Shown here in pieces: positions 34,401 through 45,278 of a DNA stretch of 64,000 nt (its first letter is position 1; each line of letters starts with the position of its first letter). This stretch comes from Physcomitrium patens. Its lineage: Eukaryota > Streptophyta > Bryopsida > Funariales > Funariaceae. The translations under genes and the position numbers were made by a program. The stretch is taken from contig NC_037270.1 in NCBI RefSeq assembly GCF_000002425.4, forward strand, positions 11,013,509 to 11,077,508, in the 5' to 3' direction. Under the pieces are notes generated by a model. The model had not been told where the DNA came from, ran no database searches, and saw only the letters and a list, made by a program, of their open reading frames with translations.

Positions 34401-37400
34401 AGCGGGATTTAACGTCTAAGTGTAATTTTTGTGTTGTAATTTCCATCGATACTTTTCAAGGTACTTCGATGAAAGAATTTAAATTGAAAAAACTTATTGC
34501 ATGGAGTAAGATAACATCAAATGCTTTTTTGTGCATGCTCTTTTCAGAAAATCGCAGCGGCTCTGCCCGGAATGCAGGCATTATCTTCACGAAAAGATGA
34601 TCAAGTTGGATTGAATGTCAAATCAACTTCAAATGCACAGGCAGATGGCAAAGCTGGAGTACATGCATGCTGAGCGAGGAAGGAAAACGCAGCAGAATGA
34701 TGGTATCGGTTTGGCTCAGACATGATAAATCGTTCTAGGAGTTTCTCTTCTTGTGAACTATCTTCAAGCTTGAAACACGTGTTGATGAAGTAGATAGGGG
34801 TTAGTAGATGCAACCTTGTTATCTTTACCTTGGGGTAAAGGATAATACAAGATTGGCGAAGTTCCTAAGTCCTTGTGTGCATACTTTGCACGGGGCCTTC
34901 TTGTTAAGTGGTATTGGAATGACAGTGGACAGCAGGCAGCATTCACAAATTTTAATGTCTACTACACCTGCAAGTTTGTAGCATTCGATCAATGGATCTC
35001 TTATGCTTCGATTGTATGTATTTGAGCTTCTTTTCTTCAGTTCGGCTTTTGTTTTCTTCTTAGTTGCAGAGCTCATATTCTCCTCACTTTTGGAGATTCG
35101 GAGAAACCTGATTGTTTGAGCATCTTTTTGCATCAATGGATTCAAAAGTCTGCAGTAGTAGAACCAATAACATCGAAGTGAATTTTAAGACTTAACGGAC
35201 TCAGGATATCGGCCTAAACAAATCTCTATCATTGCAATCTCTATCATTGCATAAGAAACAATTATGATCCGTAACGAATTGGTTTGTACACTGCAGCCTT
35301 CTCCCCTGAAGATTAAGCAACTCATCTGCTGGCACATTACACAAAAGCACACAGTAGATCATCAAATAGCTGCTGAAAGCAGTGACCTGGTTTGTAGTTT
35401 TGAAGGTGGTACTTTATTGTCGAAAGCAATCCGAACTGGTCCCAGAAAATAACAGAAATACGTTTAAAGCAAAAAGGTAAGTTCAAGTTCGATGTGTGAA
35501 CTGGTTAAGGCTTGCGTTGTATCTAGATTTATATCAGCAGATTATTTGCATTCTTGGCTGGACGTGGACTTCCAAGCATATTCAAGGAGAATCTGGTCTT
35601 CATCTAGTTGAATTCGATGCTTCGTGTGGCTAACAGGAGGGATACTTCTTCATGTCCTGGGTTCACTTACAATCGAAAGCTACATGTTTCGCTGGCTCTC
35701 GCAACCAATTGCTTCATTGCACTGACAGCAACTTACTTGCCAGATGCTTTCGAAATTTCTAGGAATTTGTATGCAGTTATAAGCAAGGTGCTGTTTGAGT
35801 GCTTCGCTAGCATGATTTGAACCCGTTTGATGATACATATCTCCCAACTCTAGACTCTTTAACATGTGATTATTTCACAGGCTTTCATGGGCACTCATTG
35901 ATGTTTGTTGCCATTTTTAACACTTGGAAACAAAAGTATGTGGGTGCATCAGATTCTGCAAAACTCGTATTATTTTACTGCTCTACTATTGTGAGATGAT
36001 TCTACTTCGATCTGACCTGAAATTGTTGAAGCTTATGCTAAAACATTTTATGAACATGCTTTGCAGTCGCTCGAGAGCTTTGGGGTTTATAGCCTTGACT
36101 GTGAGACCATGATCACCGGATTGTTTACTTCTTCAATCGTTCACCATTAAATAGGTATCTTCTCTTACTACATGTTGGCTGAAATTTCTGAAGCGACGTT
36201 CCTTCAAATGTTTGGATTGGTGATTTAGTCTTCCCTGATTGATCCCTCGCAAATTTTGTGAAATTTCAAGGGCCACTCTCGAATAGGTTCAGATTAGGGG
36301 TTCTGTCAATCACATTATCAGAATCCTGGGTCGGAGCACTACCTAGAATGAATGAATGAATGTTCAGTGAGTGGGCAATGCCGAGTCTCCCTTTTGTTCT
36401 CAAGCTGCTCTGGTCTACTGCAAGGGCGTTACAATTGAGTCCCAGTTTTCAGTAACGTTAGTAGAGATCTTCGACAACGTGTTCAATTCGCCTTTTTGTC
36501 ATGCTGCATTTATCCTTTTCGTAGCAGTCACATACCAAAGGAGACATTCTAGACTTTAGGTTTCTCCATGGCTGTGTGCCTTTCCCACATCTGCCATCAC
36601 AAAGACATTGGTGTTAATGGCAATGTCAGAGGGAGTGTGTCTTACTGCGCTGGTACTAAACTTGGCTCTGGAATACCGTACTGTTTCGCCGCATCGTTAT
36701 GAATTCTCACTTGCGTAAGAACAATCCAAGCAGGTAGTGGCGATTTCTAAATTACAGAAGCGAGGCTCCAAGTGGAGATGTTGTTTTGCACCGACTAGAG
36801 GTAATTGGCTTCTCCTATTATTCTTGTAGAAGCTTTCTTTCTGTTACAGTGTCTGCTTGCTTCCCGATGTTTGGTTTGTTTTGGATTCCTCAAAGCATTT
36901 CGTTCGAGGGCCGATTTCACTTACCAATAATCGAATTTAATTGTAAGATGTAAGAGATGTTTGAATGTTCACTCTCAACTCTGTTAAATCCACCAACTTG
37001 CTTTACATTACGCAAATTCATAAAATTATGTGGATATGCACAATACTGCATCATTTGTTTCTCCTTTGGGGAATCAGAGATAGTTTACATGTGGAATTTT
37101 CTCGTGCGGTGGGCTTTGATGTAATGAGGTAATTCACTTGCATTCTGCATTAATGATAGGTTCTGTATGTGTGGTAGCTCACCTCGGAATCCTGTCTGAT
37201 AGTATCACTTGCTTCGGCTCGCATCACTATTTGTCGGAGCCTTCTTTTAGTAAGGCGGTGTTTGTTGGGTCCTTCCGCGCTTCTTCAAGCTTTTGATAGC
37301 TTTGAGTGAATGTGTTCCTTCAATTTTATCTGGGCTGTGGAGCTGGACATTTGATCCAGGATCATGGGTCTTTTAAAGAGATGAAAGAACTGCCACTGCC

Positions 37401-38686
37401 GACCAAGAAAGACGACTGCTTAGGGTGTGACTTTCTGCAAGTCGCTCCTTATTATCAAACTTTAGTCTCGAAAATTTGGTATTCGAGCTACTAGACGGAG
37501 GACATTACGTTAAGGTGTAATTTAATGGTTTAAGTTGAACGAAGACTTATAATCCTTGCTCTAGGCTGCGAGGGATGGTTGCCGACTGCGCATTTATTCC
37601 TAACGTTTTGTTTTCGAGTAAGGGTCTCTTTGTTGTCTTCTTTGTAAGAGAGAACGCATTATTTGAATATGCACGGTAGCTTTTATCATGATGCCTTCTC
37701 ATATCAACCTCCTCTCTCGAATCTCTCCGAACAATATGTTCATTTGTCCATTCTCCACCGCCTAGTTATGTGAAGCTCTTATTCTCAAACGAGAATTAGG
37801 ACGATTCGATCAGTTTTTTTTTATTATTATTTTTTTTTTTATTTTTGGTTCTCGCCTAGGTGTATACAAATGTTTAAATCTCGCTTCATTGTGACCAAGG
37901 GTAAGTGTGGATTCGGACACATTGATGGCGGGTACATTTTGGTGTTTACGAAAGTCGCTCGCCTTCAGAATTTTGGAACACACTCTTAGTTGAGTGAGTC
38001 AGATGTGGTCAAAGTGAGCTTTTGTCAACCTGCACATTGTGCTTTACAATCGTAGCCGAGGTTTGGTTTGAAATAACCTCGCAAATCCTTGCTCTCTTTG
38101 AACATCAAGTCTCATGATCACCGCAGTCGCAGAATTCAAAGTGGCCGAGGTATCACTTAAGTTAACCCCGCTCATGCACTAATCTGAACCCATGTCCGAG
38201 AATTAGGGCTTTGGTATCAGGAACCTATTTTACCATACTACCACATCCATAGCGAAGGGAGTCCGCAAAATTTCATGATTGGGCGTCGGTACTGCGACCT
38301 AATGGAATCCGGTGACGCGACATTGCACTCTTGCAGATTTTGGGCGTGCAATTCGGGGACCAAATTCTGAACCACTGTTAGTGTGTGAGTTATTTTTGCC
38401 TTATGTTTCTTGCTAGCGCAAGAATATCATTCACGAGGTGAGTTGCACTTCGTACCTCTTATTAAATATTGTTGTTCAAGCACGTTCTACGAGTGTGATC
38501 TGATATGTTTCATTTCGAACCTCATTATGGAGTCAGGATCGTAACATTTTGCACACATTGTGAATTCATGTATGTTTCGTTCAGAGATGTTTTAGAGCTT
38601 TCAGAAATATGGGATGTGGGAGATGTAACAACGGTTTCACTATATGCTACAGGACCAACTAGCTTTGTAGATTTAGAGTGAGCAAA
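31464..38686. other. Long gene-poor interval
   Basis: Seven kilobases with only short scattered open frames. Apart from the coding-like remnant at 32178-32393, a short tandem GTGACGA repeat near 33588 and a GAAT repeat near 36350, I see no gene, LTR or tRNA. Any 5' untranslated exon and promoter of the GTE gene would lie at its right end. Confidence 0.5.
32178..32393 (+). pseudogene. Unrecognised decayed coding remnant
   Basis: Frame 0 reads RSEWDRGLEFALRQGEVDFE, then KCWKFAD, stop (32259-32261), SLEDVGKAGYKRAL, stop (32304-32306), DAERWLRFSNRLEDRRRIMK, then GRALKKQG and a final stop at 32391-32393. The mix of charged and aromatic residues over about 70 codons with only two TAG interruptions looks like former coding sequence. 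I do not recognise the family. Confidence 0.3.
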
Positions 38687-41600
38687 ATGAAACCTCGAAT
38701 TAGCGCCGAAAGTGACGAGGCCACACAACCCGCACAGGAAGGTCGAGGTATTCTTCTTCTGTATATCCACTTATGAACACTTATGAATACTAAGACATTT
38801 GCGTTGATTCTAGTGGATCACGTTTGTTCGTCTTCCTCAAGCATGCCATAGCTAATCCGTTCTAGGATTCCAATTTTACCCTGTAAAGTTTGAAAGGAAA
38901 GGCTAGAGAATGAACTGATACAAATAATGTTTTGATTTTACGGCAAAGTTTAAACAGCACGCGTTAAAAATAACATCTAATCGTGTTGTGGAGACATGTG
39001 GCAGGTGCAAGAGCTAAGGATGACAGACCGCAATTGCCAGCTGCAGTTGCACAGACTAGAGACAGCATTCCAGGAGCTAACGAGGACGAAACGGAAACCT
39101 CAGAGGCTGCAAAAGCCCTTCTAAAACAACAGGTTCAGGCCCTGACAGCCGAAGTTGAAGAGGTGCTCCACTTTCTTGCCATTCATTGCAAACTCGTGTC
39201 TTTTCTGCTTTATGGTCTACTTTATCTCCAACTCGCCCTCTATTTCATGAAAGAATGGGCACATATTACTCCTGCATAATTTGCAGATTTCATTCTCAAG
39301 CTTCAAGGTTAACCCACAACATTATGCTTATTCTCATAAAATTTACTTTTTGAGGCATGTACTGAATCTACAATTGCGGAAACTTCGCAGATGGAGAGGA
39401 AAATCGCCGAAGTAACTCAGAAGCGGAATGCTGAACGCAAAAGCAAGGGTAAAATAGGGACTTCTGTGAAAGACCGTGATAAAGGTGCCGGTGCTTTTAC
39501 CAAAAAGCAGCAGCAATTGCTTGATATTAACAGACGGGATACGTCTCGAAGCAAGCGGATGCAGGAGCTAATGCGTCAGGTTCAAAGCATTTGGAAACAG
39601 GTGCAATTAGCGTTTATTGCATATCTCACTTATTCTTGCTTTGTAGTTTAGACTTGAACTCTTTGCTTGCAGACTGTCAGGCTGCATAGAGTATTTCTAG
39701 TATTTGTTGTTCGGTATGTCGTTTTCCTCTTAGAAGTTTCATGAAAGATTTAACCTCAAAAGCAAAATAGCCAGCTTGGTTACTTTTGTCACTAGTAGTG
39801 ATTATGCCTAACGAAGCCTTAACTTTGCCTCACCCACAACTTGAGTTAGTATCGTTGTCTCCAACTCCGTATCTTAATACTTACAGAGATTAAGTGAAGA
39901 TTTGGTGACAGGTTGTGGAAAGAGTTACGAGTATGTAGAAGCTAGTGTTTAACTTACTGATGGAACGGTTGCTTGCAATTGATTCAGATATCTCAGCATA
40001 AATGGGCTTGGCCTTTCATGAAGCCCGTGGATGTCAAGGGTTTGGGTCTCCATGACTACTACGATGTACGTGATATTAAGTCATACAGTGAATGTTGTTG
40101 GTATGATGGGTTTGTACATAAGAATCAAGGTTCATGGTATGAGTTATTTTATCATCAAATATGCATTCTTGATGTTCGTTTGCCATTGCGAAGTATGTAT
40201 TGCGCCATCTTAGATACAATTAAGCCTCAAATTTGTCTTTAGCAAATATAGATAATACAAGCTTTGATACCTAGTTTTCCGGGAGCAGGTTATTGAAAAG
40301 CCAATGGACTTGGGCACAATAAAGAACAAATTGGATGTAAAAGATGGTTTGGGGTACCAGCATGTTCAGGAGGTCTGTGATGACGTGCGGCTGGTTTTTT
40401 CCAATGCTATGACTTATAATCCAGAGGGGTCTGATGTCTACGTGATGTCTAAAACCCTCTCTGACAAATTTGAGGAGAAATGGAAGACGCTTATTGAACC
40501 GAAATTGCAAGAGGTAAACAGCTTTTCATAGATTCCCAACAATGACTTTCATTCCCTGATCATGATAACATTCCTCCTAGTAAAATCAGTTTTAGAGGAA
40601 TCCATTGCCTGCTTAATGAAATAATGTATTTTAGGCGATGTCATGTAGATATCTTTGAACCGGATAACTATGCAGAACCCTGCTGATACTAGTGAGATTG
40701 ACTCAACGACATGCTCAACCTACATCTGATTCTCGGAACTGCATGGTTACTCGGCTTGTGACACATTTACCATTCCTGTACAGGAATTGAAAAGATCACA
40801 TGATGACAGCGAAGTGCAAGCTAACGAAGGAGGAGTTCCGGTAGTAGAAGAGATAGATACAGAAAAAGTGATTGAGCAATATGCACTTCAGGTAAGTTTA
40901 GATTGTAGTCAAGATTGTGCTTTGTCCAAGTGTAGGAAGATCATGACAAGGTACCATCCACTTGTTAGAGACTTGGAATAGCAAGTGAATAAGAGGAAGA
41001 ATATAAACCTAAAATTTTCACGTCTAAATATAATGCTATGTTTAAATCTGGGTACACATCAAAATTATTTAAGAGTTCACTAGGAATGCCCATTCCTTCC
41101 CTTTTGCTACTTCTCTATCTTTATGTAGCGAGTGAGGATAAAATGAAGTATCTAAGTAAAAATTTATTATTGTGAGTGCACAACTCTTATTAGAATCATG
41201 AATAGGCATGATCACAAGTAGTTGCATGAGAACTAAACAGATATGGAAGAATTCTCCTTACCAAAATGTGGCTACTTGACGCACTGGACGTGGATTTGCA
41301 GTTGGAGGAACTTGATAAGCAGCTAGAAGAGCTGAAGCAACAAGCAACTCCTAAGTTTAGGTTAGCTCTCCACATTCTTCATCAAGTTTTTAGGCTTTTT
41401 GTCGTCCACGTGACGTTGCTGCTAACTTAATTTATTAATTTTCCCTTAGAACTTCGTTTGCAAACGTTGGGTTTGAGGAGATTATATTTGCCCTTCATGT
41501 ACGTACATATATCGTGTTGAAGATTGAGCTTTAGTTCAAAACATATGATTTCATGTTATAATGTTAAAAGTCACAATCTGTAGCTTCTTGTATATAATGC

Positions 41601-42217
41601 AAAGGTGGTATATTACTTCTTTTACGACCTCGTTTTAAATAAAAAGTTCTTCTAGGTCCTGTCGATGGTGTATGCATTGACGAAGTCTGGCTCTTCGTAA
41701 TTCTCTGGAAGGCTACAGAATTGTCACTTGTGCTGACAAATCGTTTTGAACTAGCAGCAGAGCAATGTCTGTAGAGGAAAAAAGGCATCTGGGGCAGAGC
41801 TTGGGGAGGTTACCACCTGATAATTTGAGCCACGTCATTCAAATTATTGCACAGAAAAACCCCTCCTTTAACATAAACTCCGACGAGGTTGAAGTTGACA
41901 TTGACGCCCAGGTACTTTATCCATTTGTTTCTCACCCCCTTCAAGCGCACTAATCAAACAATTCCTTCTATATCAGTTTACTGCAAACCTTCCTGTAAGG
42001 TAAATAATGATTCACACGTTTTGACCCATCTGACACTGACTACTTTTGTTCGACCCAGGACCCGGCAACCCTCTGGAGATTGCAGCGATACGTGCAGGCA
42101 GTTTTAAGCGGTTCGGCAGCTCGCCAAGCTACACCGAGAAGCCAGGCTACCAAGCGCAATGGCAGTTCTCTGCTTAAAAAAAACTCCAGCAAGCGTAGCA
42201 AGGCCACTACGTCTTGA
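38687..42217 (+). CDS. Bromodomain and ET-domain (BET/GTE) protein
   Basis: A chromatin reader that would bind acetylated histone tails in the nucleus and help activate transcription; the size resembles the short plant GTE1/GTE6 type. Ten exons join in frame to 409 codons plus stop: 38687-38747, 39005-39162, 39287-39307, 39391-39600, 39988-40065, 40289-40513, 40784-40891, 41302-41360, 41761-41911, 42059-42217, all with GT/AG introns. An N-terminal coiled-coil-like part (EAAKALLKQQVQALTAEVEE) leads to a basic stretch with KDRDKGAGAFTKKQQQLLD. The bromodomain follows, with WPF shelf (KWAWPFMKPVDVKGL), KPMDLGTI and the acetyl-lysine-binding Asn in NAMTYNPEGSDVY. The ET domain begins RAMSVEEKRHLGQSL and contains acidic DEVEVDIDAQ. 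The tail is Lys/Ser-rich. No stop or shift was found. The 21-nt third exon is the least certain; without it the frame also stays open. Confidence 0.88.
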
Positions 42218-42805
42218 ATTTCTCACCCATTGAGTGTGTCCACGGTGCCTTGTTTGGTTTTGCCAGCGATGGATGCTTCAGCAATGAACAATTTTCTCTT
42301 TGATGCAATGCTGCTCAGTTCCGTTCTTATTTCAGTAGTATTAGATATTAGAGAGATAGATCTCTGAGCATGCTTTCAATCTTCTCACATTAATTTCACT
42401 TACTAGACCATTAGCAGATGGGCTGATTCAACACTACAGATCAATCATCTGGAGTGCGGAACTTGAAGAGCAGGCAAAACCACCGAAATGGTATGCTCTT
42501 GACTTGTAAATTGATGGCGGATTTGAGTGCTAAATGCTCCCTTATGATTATCTTTCAGGGCTTAAGAAGAGCCTTCTATCTGAAATTGATTAACAATCAA
42601 ACAAAAAAAAACGCAAAAAATTGCACAGCTCTTTCTCCATGGAGTAATAAGATGTCATGTACCTCTTACAGTATGCTATACTGGATATCAGAAGCATGAA
42701 TCTACTATGTTCAGCATATATCTGCAAATCATCGTTACTTCATTTACAATTGAACTCTGCAGAAGTATCTATCTCCTAGGATTCAATAAAATCAGATAGT
42801 TTTAT

Positions 42806-42806
42806 A

Positions 42807-42840
<34 letters not shown>

Positions 42841-43056
42841 GTGTTGCAAATGCCACCACAATTATTGTTATTGCTGCAATTTATCCTTACTAAGTTTTTA
42901 ATTATTCTTTTTAAAAATCAAGATTATTTTTGAATATGAAATATACATATATATCAAATTAACAATAAAGTTTTTGACTTGGATAAAAAACCAAAACATT
43001 ATGTTGAGTGGATGACAAATTGTGGTAAGAATAGTAAAACATGTGATGACATTAGC

Positions 43057-43094
<38 letters not shown>

Positions 43095-43297
43095 GAATTG
43101 AATTCATGTTATTTAAACTTTGTATCAAACACCATTAGGTAGTATCCTCTTATCTTGTATTATAATTCTACTATTAGTCAGGGCATACATCACTTATTGA
43201 AACTACCACATATTGTGGACGCATGGTTAATATTGAACTAAAGAAATTATAGTTGCAAGCATCTAGAAGTCATGCACTAATGTATAGTCCTTACTAG

Positions 43298-43332
<35 letters not shown>

Positions 43333-43493
43333 TTGAATTATATGGTGTTCTTAACAATGAACAATCAAGAAGAACAAATATATTTCTTTTGGACCATTTG
43401 TATTTTATTATCATCCAAAGATATTTTTTGTAGATAATATTTTTTATATGATTAGATGAAATATATATCATCTAATCATATAAAAAAAATTGA

Positions 43494-43543
<50 letters not shown>

Positions 43544-43550
43544 GTATATA
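42806..43550. repeat. Region with four (TA)n/(TG)n microsatellites
   Basis: TA-rich dinucleotide arrays lie at 42806-42840, 43064-43091, 43302-43329 and 43498-43550 in an otherwise AT-rich, gene-free stretch after the GTE gene. The last array is the insertion target of the chromovirus: its continuation, ATATGTGTGTGTGTG, is found on the far side at 49767. Confidence 0.9.
43440..43487. repeat. Perfect 20-bp hairpin with 8-nt loop
   Basis: Bases 43440-43459 (TTTTTTATATGATTAGATGA) are the exact reverse complement of 43468-43487; the loop is AATATATA. It lies between two (TA)n arrays, 65 bp left of the chromovirus. No target duplication or transposon end is evident. Confidence 0.85.
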
Positions 43551-43552
43551 TG

Positions 43553-43972
43553 TGTTAGAGACATATTCCTTAGAACTTTCTAGAGAGAAGTTTCTAGAAC
43601 CTTCTAGAAAACAAGCCTCTGGAACCTTCTAGAAGAGAAGCCTCTGGAACCTTTTAGAGAGAAGTTTCTAGAAGCTTCTAGAAAGGAAGTCTCTGGAACC
43701 TTCTAGAAGAGAAGTTTCTAGAAGCTTCTAGAAAGGAAGCCTCTGGAACCTTCTAGAAGCTTCCTAATTAATAGAAGTAGCTCGAGAAGCTTCCTAAGTA
43801 TGAGTATATATAGGGATCAAGGCTGAAGAGTTCTTCAGTCTCGACAACACATCTCTTGGAGTTCTAGCTCACCTTTCTGGTGTTGTTCTTGTACTCATCT
43901 GTTTAATCTAGTTCTGTCACTTCTTCTTGAACTTCTTGTTAGATTTCAAGTCTGTATTTTGTGTCCGTGACA
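43553..43972 (+). repeat. 5' LTR of the chromovirus (420 bp)
   Basis: TGTTAGAGACATATTCC at the left to GTCCGTGACA at the right. U3 is filled with TTCTAGAA-type repeats, followed by a TATATATA box at 43805-43812. The predicted RNA start is about 43837. Confidence 0.95.
43592..43837 (+). promoter_or_regulatory. Heat-shock-element array and TATA box in the LTR
   Basis: Nine TTCTAGAA palindromes occur between 43592 and 43763, several as four consecutive inverted nGAAn units (TTCTAGAACCTTCTAGAA, TTCTAGAAGCTTCTAGAA). These fit the plant heat-shock element consensus of alternating GAA and TTC blocks. A TATATATA box follows at 43805-43812, with a likely start 25-32 bp further on. The 3' LTR has the same design with twelve palindromes. 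Heat-shock-factor control is an inference from the motif. Confidence 0.75.
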
Positions 43973-43974
43973 GT

Positions 43975-43985
43975 TTGTCGAGACT
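43975..43985 (+). other. Putative self-priming primer binding site
   Basis: TTGTCGAGACT, 2 nt after the 5' LTR, is the exact reverse complement of AGTCTCGACAA at 43837-43847, which is where the RNA 5' end is predicted from the TATA box. No standard tRNA complement starting TGG is adjacent to the LTR. A partial initiator-Met-like match (TATCAGAGC, 44000-44008) lies 27 nt further on and is the alternative. Confidence 0.6.
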
Positions 43986-44252
43986 ACACTAACTTGAGAT
44001 ATCAGAGCTAGTTCTCTCTTAGTAGAGTGTGGATTACCCCTCTACTTGAAGGTATACTAGCATTTTTTAGAGGTTGCGGATTACCCTCCTCTAAACTGAT
44101 ACTTCTTCTGTTACAATATTGGAGTCTTATTCTTCTTGGAGAGAGTGGATTACCCCTCTTCTTGAAATTCTTAAGGCGTTTTATAGGTTGTGGATTACCC
44201 TCCTATAAACCAATATTGCCTCTTATAGGGTCATTTTTGTCCTTCTTTTAGA

Positions 44253-45278
44253 ATGGCCGGAGGTCAAGACATTAGTATGACAGAAAGTTCGGAGTCTAAG
44301 TTAGATGCTATTATGAATGCCCTCGCTACGTTATCACAAAGAACTGCAAAGATTGAAGGAGTGGTGGCAAGGCTTCATAATGATGGAGTATCTGGGATAG
44401 CACAATCTAAACTACACCAGCCTCAAATTTCGACACTTGGAGAAACAACTTTACCTCAGGTTCGATAAGAACCACTAGTTCTACAACATAAAGAGCCTCG
44501 AGTTAGCCTTCCAGATAAGTTTGATGGAACACGTTCCAAGTTTCGAGGATTCGTCAATCAAATCAGGTTGATAACAGTTTTACAGCCCGAACAATATCCA
44601 ACGGAGGAGTCACATGTTGGCCTTGTTGGAACCTTACTTACGGGACAAGCTCTATCATGGTTTGCTCCTTTGTTTGAAAAACAATCATCCATATTAAACA
44701 ACTTCGAAACCTTTTTGGAAGCATTTGCGGAAGCATTTGGTGAACACGATAAGGTTCGATGGGCTACAACAAAGATCCGGTCGCTACGACAAGGGATGCG
44801 TTCTACATCAATATATGCTTCGGATTTCAGGCAATTAGTATGCGACATCAATTGGGATGAAGAAGCGTTGATGAGTCAATTCTATTGGGATTTAAGAGAT
44901 GATGTGAAGGAATTGCTGTTAACTCTTCCTGATCCACGAACGCTCAATGAAGCCATTAGCCAAGCTGTGAAGTGCGATAATCGCCTATTCCAACGTCGCC
45001 AAGACCAACGCTCAAGACAACATACAATTTGCCATGCTCCAACTATGTCGGCAAGCGGTGTGAATTCGCATTCAGAGGTGGAAGACAGGCAAATTGATGT
45101 GGTACGTATCAAATCTCTTACTATAGAAGAAAAAAAGCGACGTATGGAGGAAAATTTATGCTTGTATTGCGGTGGAGAAGGCCATAAAGTCGGAAACTGC
45201 CCCAAAAAGCAAAATCAAGGCATAGTCAAGACTAGGGGAGTATTTGTTCAGGAAAACGAGGATGCCCAGCCACAGTAG
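44253..45278 (+). pseudogene. Chromovirus gag
   Basis: Frame 0 from ATG 44253 (AGAATGGCCGG). It encodes a coiled N-terminus, a retrotransposon Gag capsid core (the FDGTRSKFRGF to FYWDLRDDVKELL segment) and one zinc knuckle CLYCGGEGHKVGNC. Length would be about 341 codons. One in-frame TAA at 44466-44468 breaks it. The last 43 nt overlap the open pol frame, which is -1 relative to gag. Confidence 0.9.

Noticed and set aside
42806-43550. Repeated short units that could suggest a CRISPR-like or satellite array
   Set aside because: They are plain TA/TG dinucleotide microsatellites in a plant nuclear context with no spacer structure.
44000-44008. TATCAGAGC, part of the initiator-Met primer site common in plant LTR elements
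   Set aside because: It lies 27 nt from the LTR end and lacks the TGG start, while a perfect 11-nt self-complementary site adjoins the LTR. Kept only as the alternative.
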